Source: an uncultured Clostridia bacterium
GTDB lineage: Bacteria; Bacillota; Clostridia; Oscillospirales; Butyricicoccaceae
Assembly (NCBI GenBank): GCA_910586575.1
Contig: CAJUJQ010000003.1
Span: 9,066 to 73,065 of the forward strand
Reading direction: 5' to 3'
DNA: 64,000 nt
Each line of letters opens with the position of its first letter. Within the stretch, counting starts at the first letter, position 1. Positions 26,322 through 35,714 of the stretch are shown here, piece after piece. Both the position numbers and the translations under genes were made by a program. The notes below the pieces were generated by a model. It saw nothing but the letters and a program-made list of their open reading frames with translations. It ran no database searches and was not told where the DNA came from.

Positions 26322-27269
26322 TCAGTCCTCGCTTTTCGCAAGCTCGAGTCCCATCGCTTCCAGCTTGCCGATGACCTCCTCAAGCGACTTGCGCCCGAGG
26401 TTGCGCACCTTCATCATGTCCTCCTCAGAGGTGTTGATGAGATCCTCTACCGTGTTGATGCCGGCACGCTTGAGGCAGTTGAACGAACGCACCGAGAAAT
26501 CAAGCTCCTCGATGGTCATTTCAAGCACCTTATCATGCTGCGCCTCGGCCTTCTCGACAACCAGGGACTTGGAGCCGATTTCCTCAGACAGGTCCACAAA
26601 CAGGTCGAGATGGTCGCGCAGGATTTTCGCGCCCAGCGACACCGCGTCACGTGCCGAAATGGTCCGGTCGGTCCAGACCTCAAGCGTAAGCTTGTCATAG
26701 TCGGTCATATTGCCGACACGGGTATTTTCCACCGTATAATTGACCTTGTAAACCGGCGTATAGATCGAGTCAACCGGAATCACGCCGATGGCAGTCTGAT
26801 ACTGCTTGTTGCGCTCCGCCGGAACGTAGCCGCGGCCGGAGGACAGGGTGATCTCCATACTCAGCCGCGCGTCGCTCATCAGCGTTGCGATATGCAGGTC
26901 GGGGTTCAGGATTTCGACCTCCGCGTCAGCGTGGATATCCCCGGCCTTTACTTCGCCTTCGCCGTTTGCCTCAATGTAAACGGTTTTCGGGCCGTCGCAG
27001 TGGAGCCTGGCAACAATACCTTTGATATTCAGGACGATTTCGGTCACGTCCTCTTTCACCCCAGGGATGGTGGAGAACTCATGCTGCACCCCGGCGATCT
27101 TGATGCTGCTGGCCGCCGTACCCGGCAGGCTCGACAACAGAATGCGGCGCAGGGAGTTGCCCAGCGTCGTACCATAACCCCGTTCCAGCGGCTCTACGAC
27201 CAACCGGCCATAGCCGCCGTCCTCAGACAGGTGCTCACAATCAATACGCGGCTTTTCGATTTCGATCAT
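26322..27269 (-). CDS. rpoA: DNA-directed RNA polymerase subunit alpha
   Basis: The 315-residue subunit nucleates RNA polymerase assembly. The N-terminal dimerisation domain has [20 protein letters not shown] and the [10 protein letters not shown] loop. The C-terminal domain (about 250-315) has [16 protein letters not shown] and [16 protein letters not shown], the helices contacting UP elements and activators. I chose the ATG at 27269 because AAGGAGGG precedes it and MIEIEKPRI is conserved; the longer frame upstream is noise. Confidence 0.98.
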   Translation of the reverse strand: MIEIEKPRIDCEHLSEDGGYGRLVVEPLERGYGTTLGNSLRRILLSSLPGTAASSIKIAGVQHEFSTIPGVKEDVTEIVLNIKGIVARLHCDGPKTVYIEANGEGEVKAGDIHADAEVEILNPDLHIATLMSDARLSMEITLSSGRGYVPAERNKQYQTAIGVIPVDSIYTPVYKVNYTVENTRVGNMTDYDKLTLEVWTDRTISARDAVSLGAKILRDHLDLFVDLSEEIGSKSLVVEKAEAQHDKVLEMTIEELDFSVRSFNCLKRAGINTVEDLINTSEEDMMKVRNLGRKSLEEVIGKLEAMGLELAKSED

Positions 27270-27359
27270 TAAGATACCCTCCTTTACATTCGGCCAAAAC
27301 TGATAGGAAATACGGGCGCAAACCTCCAGGGAAGCTGCGCCCATAAACGAGGGTGCTGC

Positions 27360-27953
27360 TTACTTGGAATAAAATTCGACGATCATATGCTCGGCGACGT
27401 CATAGTCGATATCGTCACGGGCAGGCATCGCAACAATGCGGCCCTCAAAGGACTCGGCGGCCTTGTCGATCCACTTAGGCATGGGCTTCTTGCCGTTCTG
27501 CTCGAGAAGCTCCTTGAACTTCGCGCTGGAGCGGCTCTTTTCGCAAATCGCGACGGCGTCGTTCATCTTGACCTGATAGGACGGGATGTTAACGCGCTTG
27601 CCGTTTACGGTGAAGTGGCCATGGTTGACGAGCTGACGGGCCTCGCGGCGGGTGTTTGCAAAGCCAAGGCGGAAAACAACGTTATCCAGGCGGCGCTCCA
27701 GCTCCTGAAGCATGACCTCACCGGTCTTGCCTCCGGACTTGGAAGCCTTCTCGTAATACTTGCGCATCGGCTTCTCAAGCACGCCATAGATGAACTTTAC
27801 CTTCTGCTTTTCATTGAGCTGCATGCCGTACTCGGACTGCTTGCGGCGGCTCTGTTTGGGGTTTCTCTTGGTCTCCTTGGAGTAGCCAAGCACTGCGGGG
27901 GATAAGCCCAGGGTCTTGCATCTCTTCAGAATGGGCTGCATATTCTTAGCCAT
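27360..27953 (-). CDS. rpsD: 30S ribosomal protein S4
   Basis: The 197-residue primary 16S rRNA-binding protein has the S4 RNA-binding domain (about 88-150, LERRLDNVVFRLGFANTRREARQLV split across it). The N-terminal zinc cysteines are absent apart from one Cys at residue 12, so this is the C-minus form. In Firmicutes S4 often represses its own synthesis. Confidence 0.98.
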   Translation of the reverse strand: MAKNMQPILKRCKTLGLSPAVLGYSKETKRNPKQSRRKQSEYGMQLNEKQKVKFIYGVLEKPMRKYYEKASKSGGKTGEVMLQELERRLDNVVFRLGFANTRREARQLVNHGHFTVNGKRVNIPSYQVKMNDAVAICEKSRSSAKFKELLEQNGKKPMPKWIDKAAESFEGRIVAMPARDDIDYDVAEHMIVEFYSK

Positions 27954-27971
27954 GTTCGGTTTCCTCCTCGA

Positions 27972-28376
27972 TTAGACTCTTCTTCTTTTGGGCGGACGGC
28001 AGCCGTTGTGCGGGATCGGGGTAACATCCTTAATCATATTTACCTCGAGGCCAGCCGCCTGAAGCGCACGGATGGCAGCCTCACGGCCGGAGCCGGGACC
28101 CTTTACATAAACCTCAACGGTCTTGAGACCATGCTCCATCGCGGCCTTTGCCGCCGTCTCAGCCGCAGTCTGCGCCGCGAACGGGGTAGACTTCCGGGAT
28201 CCGCGGAAACCCATCTCACCGGCGGACGCCCAGCTGATTGCATTGCCGTGCAGGTCGGTGATGGTGACGATGGTGTTATTGAACGAGGAGCGGATATGCG
28301 CTGCGCCCTTCTCAATGTTCTTGCGCTCGCGCCGCTTGGTGCGGACGGCTGCGCCCTTCTTCTGAACCTTAGCCAT
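27972..28376 (-). CDS. rpsK: 30S ribosomal protein S11
   Basis: The 134-residue protein lies on the platform of the 30S subunit. It shows [20 protein letters not shown] and the conserved C-terminal [15 protein letters not shown]. Position between rpsM and rpsD is canonical. Confidence 0.98.
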   Translation of the reverse strand: MAKVQKKGAAVRTKRRERKNIEKGAAHIRSSFNNTIVTITDLHGNAISWASAGEMGFRGSRKSTPFAAQTAAETAAKAAMEHGLKTVEVYVKGPGSGREAAIRALQAAGLEVNMIKDVTPIPHNGCRPPKRRRV

Positions 28377-28388
28377 TGTTTCCCCTCC

Positions 28389-28757
28389 TTACTTCTTCTT
28401 GTTCGCAATGGTCTTCTTCGGGCCCTTGCGGGTACGCGCGTTGGTCTTGGTGCGCTGCCCACGGACGGGCAGGCCGCGGCGGTGGCGCAGGCCACGGTAG
28501 CAGCCGATTTCAACCAGGCGCTTGATATTCAGACCGATTTCGCGGCGCAGGTCGCCTTCTACGGTGTAGCCGTGCTCAATCGCTTCACGGAGCTTGGCAG
28601 CTTCTTCTTCGGTCAGGTTCTTGACGCGGGTATCGGGATTGATCCCGGTCTTAGCCAAAATTTCATTCGACAGCTTCCGGCCGATGCCGTAGATATAGGT
28701 CAGGCCAATCTCTACGCGCTTTTCACGGGGAAGGTCAACACCGGCAATACGTGCCAT
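28389..28757 (-). CDS. rpsM: 30S ribosomal protein S13
   Basis: The 122-residue protein contacts the 50S subunit and P-site tRNA. It begins [19 protein letters not shown] and ends in the basic tail [18 protein letters not shown]. The start ATG at 28757 follows TTGGAGGTATTATCAA; the reading frame stays open upstream by chance. The 376-base gap to rpmJ is unusual and holds hairpin-rich repeat sequence. Confidence 0.98.
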   Translation of the reverse strand: MARIAGVDLPREKRVEIGLTYIYGIGRKLSNEILAKTGINPDTRVKNLTEEEAAKLREAIEHGYTVEGDLRREIGLNIKRLVEIGCYRGLRHRRGLPVRGQRTKTNARTRKGPKKTIANKKK

Positions 28758-29133
28758 AGTTTGATAATACCTCCAAGTATTTATCCTGAGGCGTGTTGGC
28801 GAAACCAGTATAAGGGCCGCCTCCGCCCTTGCAGCGCCACCCGGGAGGGTGTGCTTGTCGGTTTCGTTTCTATATACGGTGACACCGTAGCGGCAAGCGC
28901 TATGGAGCCAATGAACCACAATTGTGGAACGCAAAGCGGGACATTCCGGGCGAAGCCCCTCGCCCCCGCGCCGCAGCGCGCATCCAATTCGCCGCCTTGC
29001 GGCGGAACAGAGTGCCGCGCCAAGCGCGGCGCGCAGGCCGGGCTGACGTGCGGCCAAAAACCGCATCGTCAGAAGCCCCTCGACCAAAATCCGCAGATTT
29101 TGGTCGAAATGCAAGCGCGTCAGGCGCGAAGCG
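28758..29133 (-). repeat. Hairpin-rich spacer between rpmJ and rpsM
   Basis: No gene is supported. The block 28963-29005 matches 35879-35921 in the rpsN-rpsH gap with 4 differences in 43 bases. At 29081-29106, CGACCAAAAT and ATTTTGGTCG form a perfect 10-bp stem around the loop CCGCAG. The equivalent hairpin at 36031-36056 has the same loop but compensating base changes in its stem. Confidence 0.6.
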
Positions 29134-29247
29134 TCATCCCTGTTTCTGCTTGTGCTTCGGGTTCTGGCAAATGACCATCACGCGGCCCTTGCGGCGGATG
29201 ATCTTGCACTTTTCACAAATCGGCTTTACAGACGGTTTTACCTTCAT
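29134..29247 (-). CDS. rpmJ: 50S ribosomal protein L36 (zinc-binding form)
   Basis: The 37-residue product, too short for most gene tracks, reads [20 protein letters not shown] then [21 protein letters not shown] plus the later Cys and His make the zinc ribbon of the C+ form. GGAGGTAAGATACC precedes the ATG. It follows infA as usual. Confidence 0.97.
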   Translation of the reverse strand: MKVKPSVKPICEKCKIIRRKGRVMVICQNPKHKQKQG

Positions 29248-29358
29248 GGTATCTTACCTCCATCAAAAATTTTGGTGGACAACGGCCCCCAGGCCACAGG
29301 GAGCCTCCGCCCGCTCAGAGGCCGCAGTCCGAAACGGACTTTGCACAGCCCCCTAAGC

Positions 29359-29577
29359 TCACTTGGAACGCCAAGTGATACGGCCGCGGGTCAGGTCGTA
29401 AGGCGACATCTGTACGGTGACCTTGTCGCCGGGTAAAATGCGGATAAAATTCATGCGGAGCTTTCCGGAAATATGCGCGAGGATTTTATGCCCATTCGGC
29501 AGCTCCACATTGAACATTGCGTTCGGCAGCGCCTCTATGACGGTACCTTCCAGCTCAATTACATCATCTTTCGCCAT
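29359..29577 (-). CDS. infA: Translation initiation factor IF-1
   Basis: This 72-residue OB-fold protein occupies the ribosomal A site during initiation. It has [20 protein letters not shown] and [19 protein letters not shown], of normal length. It starts 6 bases after the KOW-domain gene, which also supplies its ribosome binding site (GGAGAGTAAC region). Confidence 0.98.
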   Translation of the reverse strand: MAKDDVIELEGTVIEALPNAMFNVELPNGHKILAHISGKLRMNFIRILPGDKVTVQMSPYDLTRGRITWRSK

Positions 29578-29583
29578 GGTATG

Positions 29584-29874
29584 TTACTCTCCTCGTTCCT
29601 CAGAGTCGATGTTCTCCGCGTACAGCGCGAGCGCCCTGCGGACGTCGTTGTTGGACAGCCGCCCGGTCGAGCGGAGCTTGTCACGCGTCCAGTCGTCGCA
29701 CGGTGCACGGTATTCGGTGTGCCTGCGTTTTTTACGTTTGGGGCGCTCAAAACGGCGGTGCTTGCCGTTCGCCAGGAAAAGGGATTCCCCTTCCGTCCCG
29801 ACCACCAGCATGGGCATGCCGCTGTCGCGCCCGCAGAGCGGAACCACGATGTCCGAAACCTGTACCGCCTTCAT
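29584..29874 (-). CDS. KOW-domain RNA-binding protein of the ribosomal operon
   Basis: The 96-residue product has a KOW-like N-terminal barrel (residues 1-45: VSDIVVPLCGRDSGMPMLVVG and LFLANGKHRRFERPKRKKRR) and a helical tail. Similar L14e-like proteins occupy exactly this map-infA interval in Clostridia; their role is not established, presumably rRNA or ribosome binding. The ATG overlaps the map stop as ATGA; a TTG one codon upstream is possible. Confidence 0.82.
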   Translation of the reverse strand: MKAVQVSDIVVPLCGRDSGMPMLVVGTEGESLFLANGKHRRFERPKRKKRRHTEYRAPCDDWTRDKLRSTGRLSNNDVRRALALYAENIDSEERGE

Positions 29875-30635
29875 CAAAGGACCTCGCCGTCAATGCTGGT
29901 CAGGATTTCGGGTTCGCCGTCGGTGACCGCGATCGTGTTCTCGTAGTGCGCGCTCAGCTTGCCGTCCCGTGTTTTCACGGTCCAGCCGTCCGGAAGGATC
30001 CGGACATCGTACACACCCTGGTTTACCATCGGCTCGATGGCGAGGGTCATCCCCTTGTGCAGCCGAAGCCCATGCCCGGGCTTGCCGAAGTTCGGCACCT
30101 CGGGCGACTCGTGAAGCTCGACGCCAACGCCGTGACCGACGAACTTGCGCACAACCGAAAAGCCGTGCTCCTCACAATAAACCTGTACTGCATGGGAAAT
30201 GTCGCTGACGCGGTTGCCCTCATGGGCAAACCGGATGCCCTCATAGAAGCTCTGCCTGGTCACCTCGATCAGCCGCCGTGCCTCGTCGGACACCTGTCCG
30301 CAGGGTACCGTGCATGCGCAGTCGCCATGGAAGCCGCCGATAAACGCCCCCACGTCGATTTTGACGATATCGCCTTCCTTGAGCACCCGACTGCCCGGGA
30401 TACCGTGGATGACTTCATCATTGACCGAGATGCAGGCCGAACCCGGGAAGCCGCCGTAGCCGAGGAAGGACGGCTTTGCGCCGAAGCCTTCAATCGTGCG
30501 CCGGACAACCCGGTCAATCTCGCCTGTCGTCACGCCCGGGCGGACGGCTTCCGCGGCCGCTTTCCGCGCGATGGCGGTAATGCGGCCCGCGGTGCGCATC
30601 TGCTCAAGCTCACCTGTGGATTTTACACGGATCAT
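29874..30635 (-). CDS. map: Type I methionine aminopeptidase
   Basis: The 253-residue enzyme removes the N-terminal Met from new proteins. Metal ligands are visible: Asp in KIDVGAFIGGFHGDCACT (two Asp), His in GHGVGVELHE, and Glu in AIEPMVN plus the final ENTIAVTDGEPEILT. The adk stop and map start overlap as ATGA, and map overlaps the KOW gene the same way. Confidence 0.97.
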   Translation of the reverse strand: MIRVKSTGELEQMRTAGRITAIARKAAAEAVRPGVTTGEIDRVVRRTIEGFGAKPSFLGYGGFPGSACISVNDEVIHGIPGSRVLKEGDIVKIDVGAFIGGFHGDCACTVPCGQVSDEARRLIEVTRQSFYEGIRFAHEGNRVSDISHAVQVYCEEHGFSVVRKFVGHGVGVELHESPEVPNFGKPGHGLRLHKGMTLAIEPMVNQGVYDVRILPDGWTVKTRDGKLSAHYENTIAVTDGEPEILTSIDGEVL

Positions 30636-31267
30636 ACCTCGATTCCCAGCGCCTCCGCCGCGAACTTCACGGTACTGTCGATCCCCTTGGTGCCGTCAAT
30701 GGATTTGAGCTTGCCCTGGCTGCCGTAGTAGCCAATCAGCGGCTCGGTGGTCTCATGGTAGGTTTTCAGGCGGGCCTGTACCACTTCTGGCTTGTCGTCC
30801 GCGCGGATGACAAGCGGGTCGCCGCAGGCATCGCACACGCCCTCCGCCTTGGGCGGGAAGTTTTCGATATGGTAGGTCGCGCCGCACTTCAGGCAGACAC
30901 GCCTGCCGCTCATCCGTTTGGTAATCACCCCATCCGGGACCTCCAGGCTGAGCGCGCAGTCGATAGACGCGATTTTATCCAGCGCCTCCGCCTGCGGAAT
31001 GGTGCGCGGGAAACCATCGAGGATGTAGCCGTTTGCGCAGTCGGGCTGCGCAATGCGGTCGGCCAGCAGGTCAATCACCAGCTGGTCGGGCACCAGCTTG
31101 CCCTCATCCATGAACGCCTTTGCCTGTTTGCCAAGCTCGGTACCGTTCTTGATAGCCTCTCGGAGGATATTGCCGGTGGACACCGACGGGACGCCCATTT
31201 TTTCAACCAGGGTTGCCGCCAGCGTGCCTTTGCCTGCGCCGGGAGCGCCGAGCAGAATCAGATTCAT
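30632..31267 (-). CDS. adk: Adenylate kinase
   Basis: The 211-residue enzyme balances ATP, ADP and AMP. It has the P-loop GAPGAGKGT, the AMP-binding STGNILREA and GFPRTIPQAEAL, and a long LID domain with a zinc site CLKC and CDAC (near residues 130-153), the Gram-positive form. It lies between secY and map, as usual, with a 122-base gap to secY in which I see nothing distinctive. Confidence 0.98.
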   Translation of the reverse strand: MNLILLGAPGAGKGTLAATLVEKMGVPSVSTGNILREAIKNGTELGKQAKAFMDEGKLVPDQLVIDLLADRIAQPDCANGYILDGFPRTIPQAEALDKIASIDCALSLEVPDGVITKRMSGRRVCLKCGATYHIENFPPKAEGVCDACGDPLVIRADDKPEVVQARLKTYHETTEPLIGYYGSQGKLKSIDGTKGIDSTVKFAAEALGIEV

Positions 31268-31389
31268 GAAATCTCTCCTTCACGCTTACCATTATATAGT
31301 GTTTGGAACAAAAAAGCTGTCGATTGCGCAAGGGGATGCCGCCGGGCTTGGCCCCCGCCCGCAGGCAGGGACCGGAGCCGCACAAAAGC

Positions 31390-32679
31390 TTACTCAAGGA
31401 AGCCCTTGTGATGGCGCATCATGAGCTGGGCCTCAACGGCCTGCATCGTCTCAAGCGCAACACCGACCACGATGATCACCGACGTGCCGCCGACGGCGAC
31501 ATTGCGCAGGTTTGTGGAAAACGCGCCGACAATCAGCGGGACAATCGCAACCACGCCCAGGAAGAACGCGCCAACCAGCACGACCTTCGCCAGCGCCTTG
31601 GTGATGAAATCCGCCGTCGGCTTGCCGGGACGGAAACCGGGGATGAAACCGCCGTTCTTCTGGAGATTATTGGCAATTTCTACCGGATTAAACTGAATCG
31701 ATGCATAAAAATACGAGAAACCGACGATCAGCAGCGCGTACAGCACGATATAGAACGGGCTGGTCTGTGCAAACATGCTGAATACCGCACTCGCCAGCGG
31801 CCCGCGCTCGGCAGGCCAGAACATCTCGACCGTAGCCGGGATAGACAGGATAGACGAGGTGAAGATAATCGGCATAACGCCGGTCGCGTTGACCTTAATC
31901 GGCAGATGGGTGGACTGGCCACCGTAAACCTTCCGGCCAACCACACGCTTCGCGTACTGGATCGGGATACGGCGCTCGGCGTTCTGCATATAAACGATAA
32001 AGGTCAGAATAAACAGGCCGACCAGGATCATGACCACCGCCTCGACGATGCTGCGGACATTGCCGCCCGCAATCATGTTCCAGAAAGTCTGGATCAGCTG
32101 CGGCCCGCGCGAGATAATCCCCGCGAACAGGATAATCGAGATGCCGTTGCCGATGCCGTGCTCGGTGATGTGCTCACCCAGCCACATGACAACCGCCGAG
32201 CCTGCCATAAAGGTCAGAATCAGCGTGGCGACCGCCAGCCAATGGGTTGTGGACAGCAGGTTATAGTTGCGCAGCATGACATAGTAGGAAAAGCCCTGGA
32301 TCAGGCCGATAACAACCGTCAGATAGCGTGTCCACGATGCAATCTTGCGGCGTCCCTCCTCGCCTTCCTTCGCGACGGCTTCGAGGGCCGGGATCGCGAC
32401 GGTCAGCAGCTGCAAAATGATGGATGCGTTGATATACGGGCTGATCGACATCGCGAACAGGGTCGCGTTCGACAGGCCGCCGCCTGTGAAGATGTTCAGG
32501 TAGCTCAGCGCGGAACCCGTTTCCGAAAGCTGCGCGAACAGCTCGCTGAGCGCGTTGGTATCAATGAACGGGACCGGGATGTTCGCGCCGATGCGGAACA
32601 CCAGCAAAATCATCGCGGTATACAGGATCTTTTTGCGCAGGTCCTGTACCTTCCAGGCATTTCTCAGGGTTTCTAACAC
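31390..32679 (-). CDS. secY: Preprotein translocase subunit SecY
   Basis: The 429-residue membrane protein is the channel of the Sec translocon. Ten hydrophobic spans are visible. SecY signatures: YLNIFTGGGLSNATLFAMSI (plug region), NGISIILFAGIISRGP and the large cytoplasmic loop with RRIPIQYAKRVVGRKVYGG. It starts 2 bases after the rplO stop. Confidence 0.98.
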   Translation of the reverse strand: MLETLRNAWKVQDLRKKILYTAMILLVFRIGANIPVPFIDTNALSELFAQLSETGSALSYLNIFTGGGLSNATLFAMSISPYINASIILQLLTVAIPALEAVAKEGEEGRRKIASWTRYLTVVIGLIQGFSYYVMLRNYNLLSTTHWLAVATLILTFMAGSAVVMWLGEHITEHGIGNGISIILFAGIISRGPQLIQTFWNMIAGGNVRSIVEAVVMILVGLFILTFIVYMQNAERRIPIQYAKRVVGRKVYGGQSTHLPIKVNATGVMPIIFTSSILSIPATVEMFWPAERGPLASAVFSMFAQTSPFYIVLYALLIVGFSYFYASIQFNPVEIANNLQKNGGFIPGFRPGKPTADFITKALAKVVLVGAFFLGVVAIVPLIVGAFSTNLRNVAVGGTSVIIVVGVALETMQAVEAQLMMRHHKGFLE

Positions 32680-32681
32680 GC

Positions 32682-33122
32682 TTAGATCACCTCAGCCTTT
32701 CCGCCCGCTGCTTCGATCTTCTCCTTGGCAGAAGCGGAGAAAGCAGCCGCTTTGACGGTCAGCTTCTTGGTGATGTCGCCATTGCCCAGAATCTTGATGC
32801 CATCCTTCTCACGGGAGACAACGCCGGATTCGAGCAGCAGCTCGGTGGTGACTTCGGTGCCGTCCTCAAAACGGTTGAGGGCGGAAACATTGACCGGTGC
32901 GTAGGTCGTGCCGAAAATATTCTTAAAGCCGCGCTTCGGCAGGCGGCGCGCAAGCGGCATCTGGCCGCCTTCAAAGCCCGCGCGGACACCGCCGCCGGAA
33001 CGGGCCCACTGGCCCTTGTGACCGCGGCCGGCGGTTTTGCCGTTGCCGGAGCCAGCGCCGCGACCCTTGCGGTACGGCTTCCTTGCAGAGCCATCGGCGG
33101 GCTGCAAATCATGAAGCTTCAT
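32682..33122 (-). CDS. rplO: 50S ribosomal protein L15
   Basis: The 146-residue protein starts [20 protein letters not shown] and has the Gly-rich [19 protein letters not shown] that threads into 23S rRNA. It lies between rpmD and secY. Confidence 0.98.
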   Translation of the reverse strand: MKLHDLQPADGSARKPYRKGRGAGSGNGKTAGRGHKGQWARSGGGVRAGFEGGQMPLARRLPKRGFKNIFGTTYAPVNVSALNRFEDGTEVTTELLLESGVVSREKDGIKILGNGDITKKLTVKAAAFSASAKEKIEAAGGKAEVI

Positions 33123-33127
33123 GGTCG

Positions 33128-33310
33128 TTACGCCTCCTCTACTACTTCAAGCAGGTAACCAATCTTGGCGATTTTGCCGCGGGTGCAGGCATTATCGGGC
33201 TGGATGGTTACGTCGTTGATCTTCTTCAAACCCAGAGCGTGGGCGGTAGCGATGTGCTTTTCGAGACGGCCCGCCAGGCTCTTTTTCAGGGTAATTTTCA
33301 TGTTCGCCAT
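33128..33310 (-). CDS. rpmD: 50S ribosomal protein L30
   Basis: The 60-residue protein has [20 protein letters not shown] and [14 protein letters not shown], the short bacterial L30. I chose the ATG at 33310, nine bases from GGAGGG; another ATG at 33316 is too close to that site. Confidence 0.97.
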   Translation of the reverse strand: MANMKITLKKSLAGRLEKHIATAHALGLKKINDVTIQPDNACTRGKIAKIGYLLEVVEEA

Positions 33311-33324
33311 TGTCATTACCCTCC

Positions 33325-33828
33325 TTACAGTTCGCTTACGTCTTTACCGCGCACGGCAGCGACCTGCGCCGCGTCACGCATGGACTTGAGGCCCTCGATC
33401 GTCGCGATTACGACGTTCTGCGGGTTGTTGGAGCGCAGGCACTTGGTACGGATGTCCTTGATGCCCGCCATTTCGACCACGGCACGGACCGCGCCGCCGG
33501 CGATCACGCCGGTACCGGGAGCAGCAGGCTTCAGGAGCACGCGCCCCGCACCGAACTCACCGATGACCTCATGAGGGATGGTGCTGCCCTTGGTGGTGAC
33601 TTTAATCAGGTTTTTCTTTGCCGCGTCGATGCCCTTGCGGATCGCGTCCGGGACTTCAGCAGCCTTGCCGAGGCCGTAGCCCACGGTGCCCTTGCCGTCG
33701 CCGACAACGATGAGCGCCGAGAACTTCATGACGCGGCCGCCCTTGACGGTCTTGGATACGCGGTTGAGCGCAACAACGGTTTCTTTGAACTCGTCCTCGC
33801 GCTTGTCATTTCGATCAAACTTAGCCAT
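33325..33828 (-). CDS. rpsE: 30S ribosomal protein S5
   Basis: The 167-residue protein maintains decoding accuracy. The double-stranded-RNA-binding part has [17 protein letters not shown] and the C-terminal half has [31 protein letters not shown] precedes the start. Confidence 0.98.
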   Translation of the reverse strand: MAKFDRNDKREDEFKETVVALNRVSKTVKGGRVMKFSALIVVGDGKGTVGYGLGKAAEVPDAIRKGIDAAKKNLIKVTTKGSTIPHEVIGEFGAGRVLLKPAAPGTGVIAGGAVRAVVEMAGIKDIRTKCLRSNNPQNVVIATIEGLKSMRDAAQVAAVRGKDVSEL

Positions 33829-33846
33829 GTTGAACCTCCTCCCGGC

Positions 33847-34206
33847 TTAAAACTGCAGGCCGCCCTCGCGGGCGCCCTCCGCGAGTTCCTTGACCCGCCC
33901 GTGGTACAGATAGCCGCCGCGGTCAAACACGACGTTCTCAATGCCCTTGGCCTTGCAGCGCTCTGCAATCACCTGGCCGATCTTCTTGGCGGCGTCCTTG
34001 TTGCCGCCGTACCCGGCGAAGTCCTTCTCTACAGTCGAAGCGGAAGCGATGGTCACGCCGTTGACATCGTCAATGACCTGCGCGTAGATGTTCTTCGAGC
34101 TTCTGAACACATCGAGGCGCGGACGCTCGGGCGTGCCGCTGACCTTGCTGCGTACCCTCTTATGGCGCTTCAGGCGCGCCTTATTGGAATCTTTCTTAGC
34201 AACCAT
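33847..34206 (-). CDS. rplR: 50S ribosomal protein L18
   Basis: This 119-residue 5S rRNA-binding protein shows the basic N-terminus [37 protein letters not shown] and the end [17 protein letters not shown]. Normal place between rplF and rpsE. Confidence 0.98.
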   Translation of the reverse strand: MVAKKDSNKARLKRHKRVRSKVSGTPERPRLDVFRSSKNIYAQVIDDVNGVTIASASTVEKDFAGYGGNKDAAKKIGQVIAERCKAKGIENVVFDRGGYLYHGRVKELAEGAREGGLQF

Positions 34207-34225
34207 TTAAGCACACTCCCCTTTC

Positions 34226-34771
34226 TTACTTCTTCTTGCTGCCGGTCTTGCCTTCCTTGCGGCGGATATGCTCGTCGGCGTACTTGATGCCCTTGCCCTT
34301 GTAGGGTTCCGGCGGACGCTTCTCGCGGATTTCCGCTGCAAACTGGCCAACCTGCTGCTTATCGGGACCGGAAATGATGATCTTGTTTGCGGAGGGGCAC
34401 TCAATGGTGATGCCATCGACCTCGGAAACAACGACCTGATGGGAGTAGCCCAGGTTCATAACCAGATCCTTACCGGTTTTCTGCACGCGGTAACCAACAC
34501 CATTAACCTCAAGCTCTTTCTTAAAGCCATCGGTTACGCCGACCACCATATTATGGATGAGACTGCGGGTGAGTCCGTGCAGGGCGCGGTTCTGTTTCTC
34601 GTCGTTGGGGCGGGTGACAAGGATTTCATTGCCCTCGACGGTAACGGTCATATTGGGGTGTACGGTGCGCTTAAGCTCCACCTTGGGGCCCTTCACGGAA
34701 ACCTCGCTGCCGCTTACGGTAACGGTGACGCCGACAGGGATGGCGATGGGCATTCTGCCAATTCTCGACAT
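34226..34771 (-). CDS. rplF: 50S ribosomal protein L6
   Basis: The 181-residue protein has two L6 repeats and the 23S rRNA-binding signature PEPYKGKGIKYADEHIRRKE near the end. It starts SRIGRMPIAIPVGVTV and stabilises the GTPase-associated region. Confidence 0.98.
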   Translation of the reverse strand: MSRIGRMPIAIPVGVTVTVSGSEVSVKGPKVELKRTVHPNMTVTVEGNEILVTRPNDEKQNRALHGLTRSLIHNMVVGVTDGFKKELEVNGVGYRVQKTGKDLVMNLGYSHQVVVSEVDGITIECPSANKIIISGPDKQQVGQFAAEIREKRPPEPYKGKGIKYADEHIRRKEGKTGSKKK

Positions 34772-34785
34772 AGTGAATTCCCTCC

Positions 34786-35184
34786 TTACCAGACGAACGC
34801 GAGGACTTCACCGCCGACGTTCAGCTCGCGAGCCTTCTTGTCGGTCATGACGCCCTTTGAGGTGGATACGATGGCGACGCCGAGTCCGCGCAGCACCTTG
34901 GGCAGCTCCTGCGCGCCCGCGTAAACGCGGAGACCGGGCTTGGAAACGCGCTTGAGGCCGGTAATGGCCTTCTGGCGGTTCTGGCCGTACTTGAGGGTGA
35001 CGCGGATGATACCCTGCGTGCCGTCGTCGATGATCTGAAACGCTTTGATGTAGCCCTCGTCGAGCAGAATCTGCGCGATGGACTTTTTCATCTTGCTGGC
35101 CGGGACGTCCACGCTCTCATGGCGTGCAGAACCGGCGTTGCGGATACGGGTGAGCATATCCGCGATGGGATCAGTGATCTGCAT
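34786..35184 (-). CDS. rpsH: 30S ribosomal protein S8
   Basis: The 132-residue protein has [18 protein letters not shown] and the C-terminal [21 protein letters not shown]8 is the spc-operon repressor in enterobacteria. Here it is the first gene after a transcriptional break and has its own promoter and long leader upstream. Confidence 0.98.
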   Translation of the reverse strand: MQITDPIADMLTRIRNAGSARHESVDVPASKMKKSIAQILLDEGYIKAFQIIDDGTQGIIRVTLKYGQNRQKAITGLKRVSKPGLRVYAGAQELPKVLRGLGVAIVSTSKGVMTDKKARELNVGGEVLAFVW

Positions 35185-35362
35185 TTACTTTTGCTCCTCT
35201 CGAAGTTAGGAGGCCGTTCAGGCAATCGTCCCGCCGATTATCCTGCGTTCCCCCCACTTTTCAAATTTCCCCCACCGCAGCCTTTCCACAGTGGGTGCCT
35301 GGGGAATCGGTCATGTCATGCCCTCCGCAGGCGGCGCCAAGAGGGCGCTGCCCCTTGGAACC

Positions 35363-35447
35363 CCGCGCCTTCGCGGCGAGCGCCAGAGGCCCTGCCTCTG
35401 GACTCCGCTGGGGCGTAAGCCCCAGACCCCGAGATGCTCCGCATCTC
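35363..35447 (-). repeat. Row of four GC-rich hairpins in the rpsH leader
   Basis: Perfect stems: CCGCG/CGCGG (35363-35376), CCAGAGG/CCTCTGG (35383-35401), CTGGGGC/GCCCCAG (35408-35425) and GAGATGC/GCATCTC (35431-35447). The second hairpin and its flanks (GCG before, ACTCC after) recur inside both MITE-like elements. Confidence 0.65.
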
Positions 35448-35527
35448 ACTTCCGCTTCGGCGGGGACGGGGGATTTCCCCCTGCGTCATCCGCGCGCGGC
35501 GCTTTGACATTTCCGAAGGATATAACG

Positions 35528-35594
35528 AATTGTTGGTCCAAAGTCCCACTCAGGCCAACAATTTATTATAGCATGATTTTAGTGCGTTTTACAA
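35528..35594 (-). promoter_or_regulatory. Internal promoter before rpsH, followed at once by a hairpin
   Basis: On the minus strand TTGTAA (35594-35589), an 18-base spacer and TATAAT (35570-35565) are followed directly by AATTGTTGG and CCAACAATT, a 9-bp stem with an 18-base loop (35563-35528). Transcripts would start at the base of this stem, 370 bases before the rpsH start codon. Confidence 0.7.
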
Positions 35595-35681
35595 GGGTCA
35601 TTTTGCCGTATTTTCGCTCCCAAACGGGGGTTTAACCGTCGCTTTTAGCTAATTGCTGCCGGATATCCTGCCTAGACCGGC

Positions 35682-35714
35682 AAAAAACCGCTGGCAAAAC
35701 GACGCCAGCGGTTT
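35682..35714 (-). terminator. Terminator inside the spc operon, after rpsN
   Basis: On the minus strand ACCGCTGGC pairs perfectly with GCCAGCGGT across an 8-base loop and runs into TTTTTT. It would end transcription of the rpsJ-rpsN part. Confidence 0.85.

Noticed and set aside
28758..29114. N-terminal extension of S13
   Set aside because: The frame stays open by chance through repeat sequence; the conserved S13 start at 28757 has its own ribosome binding site.
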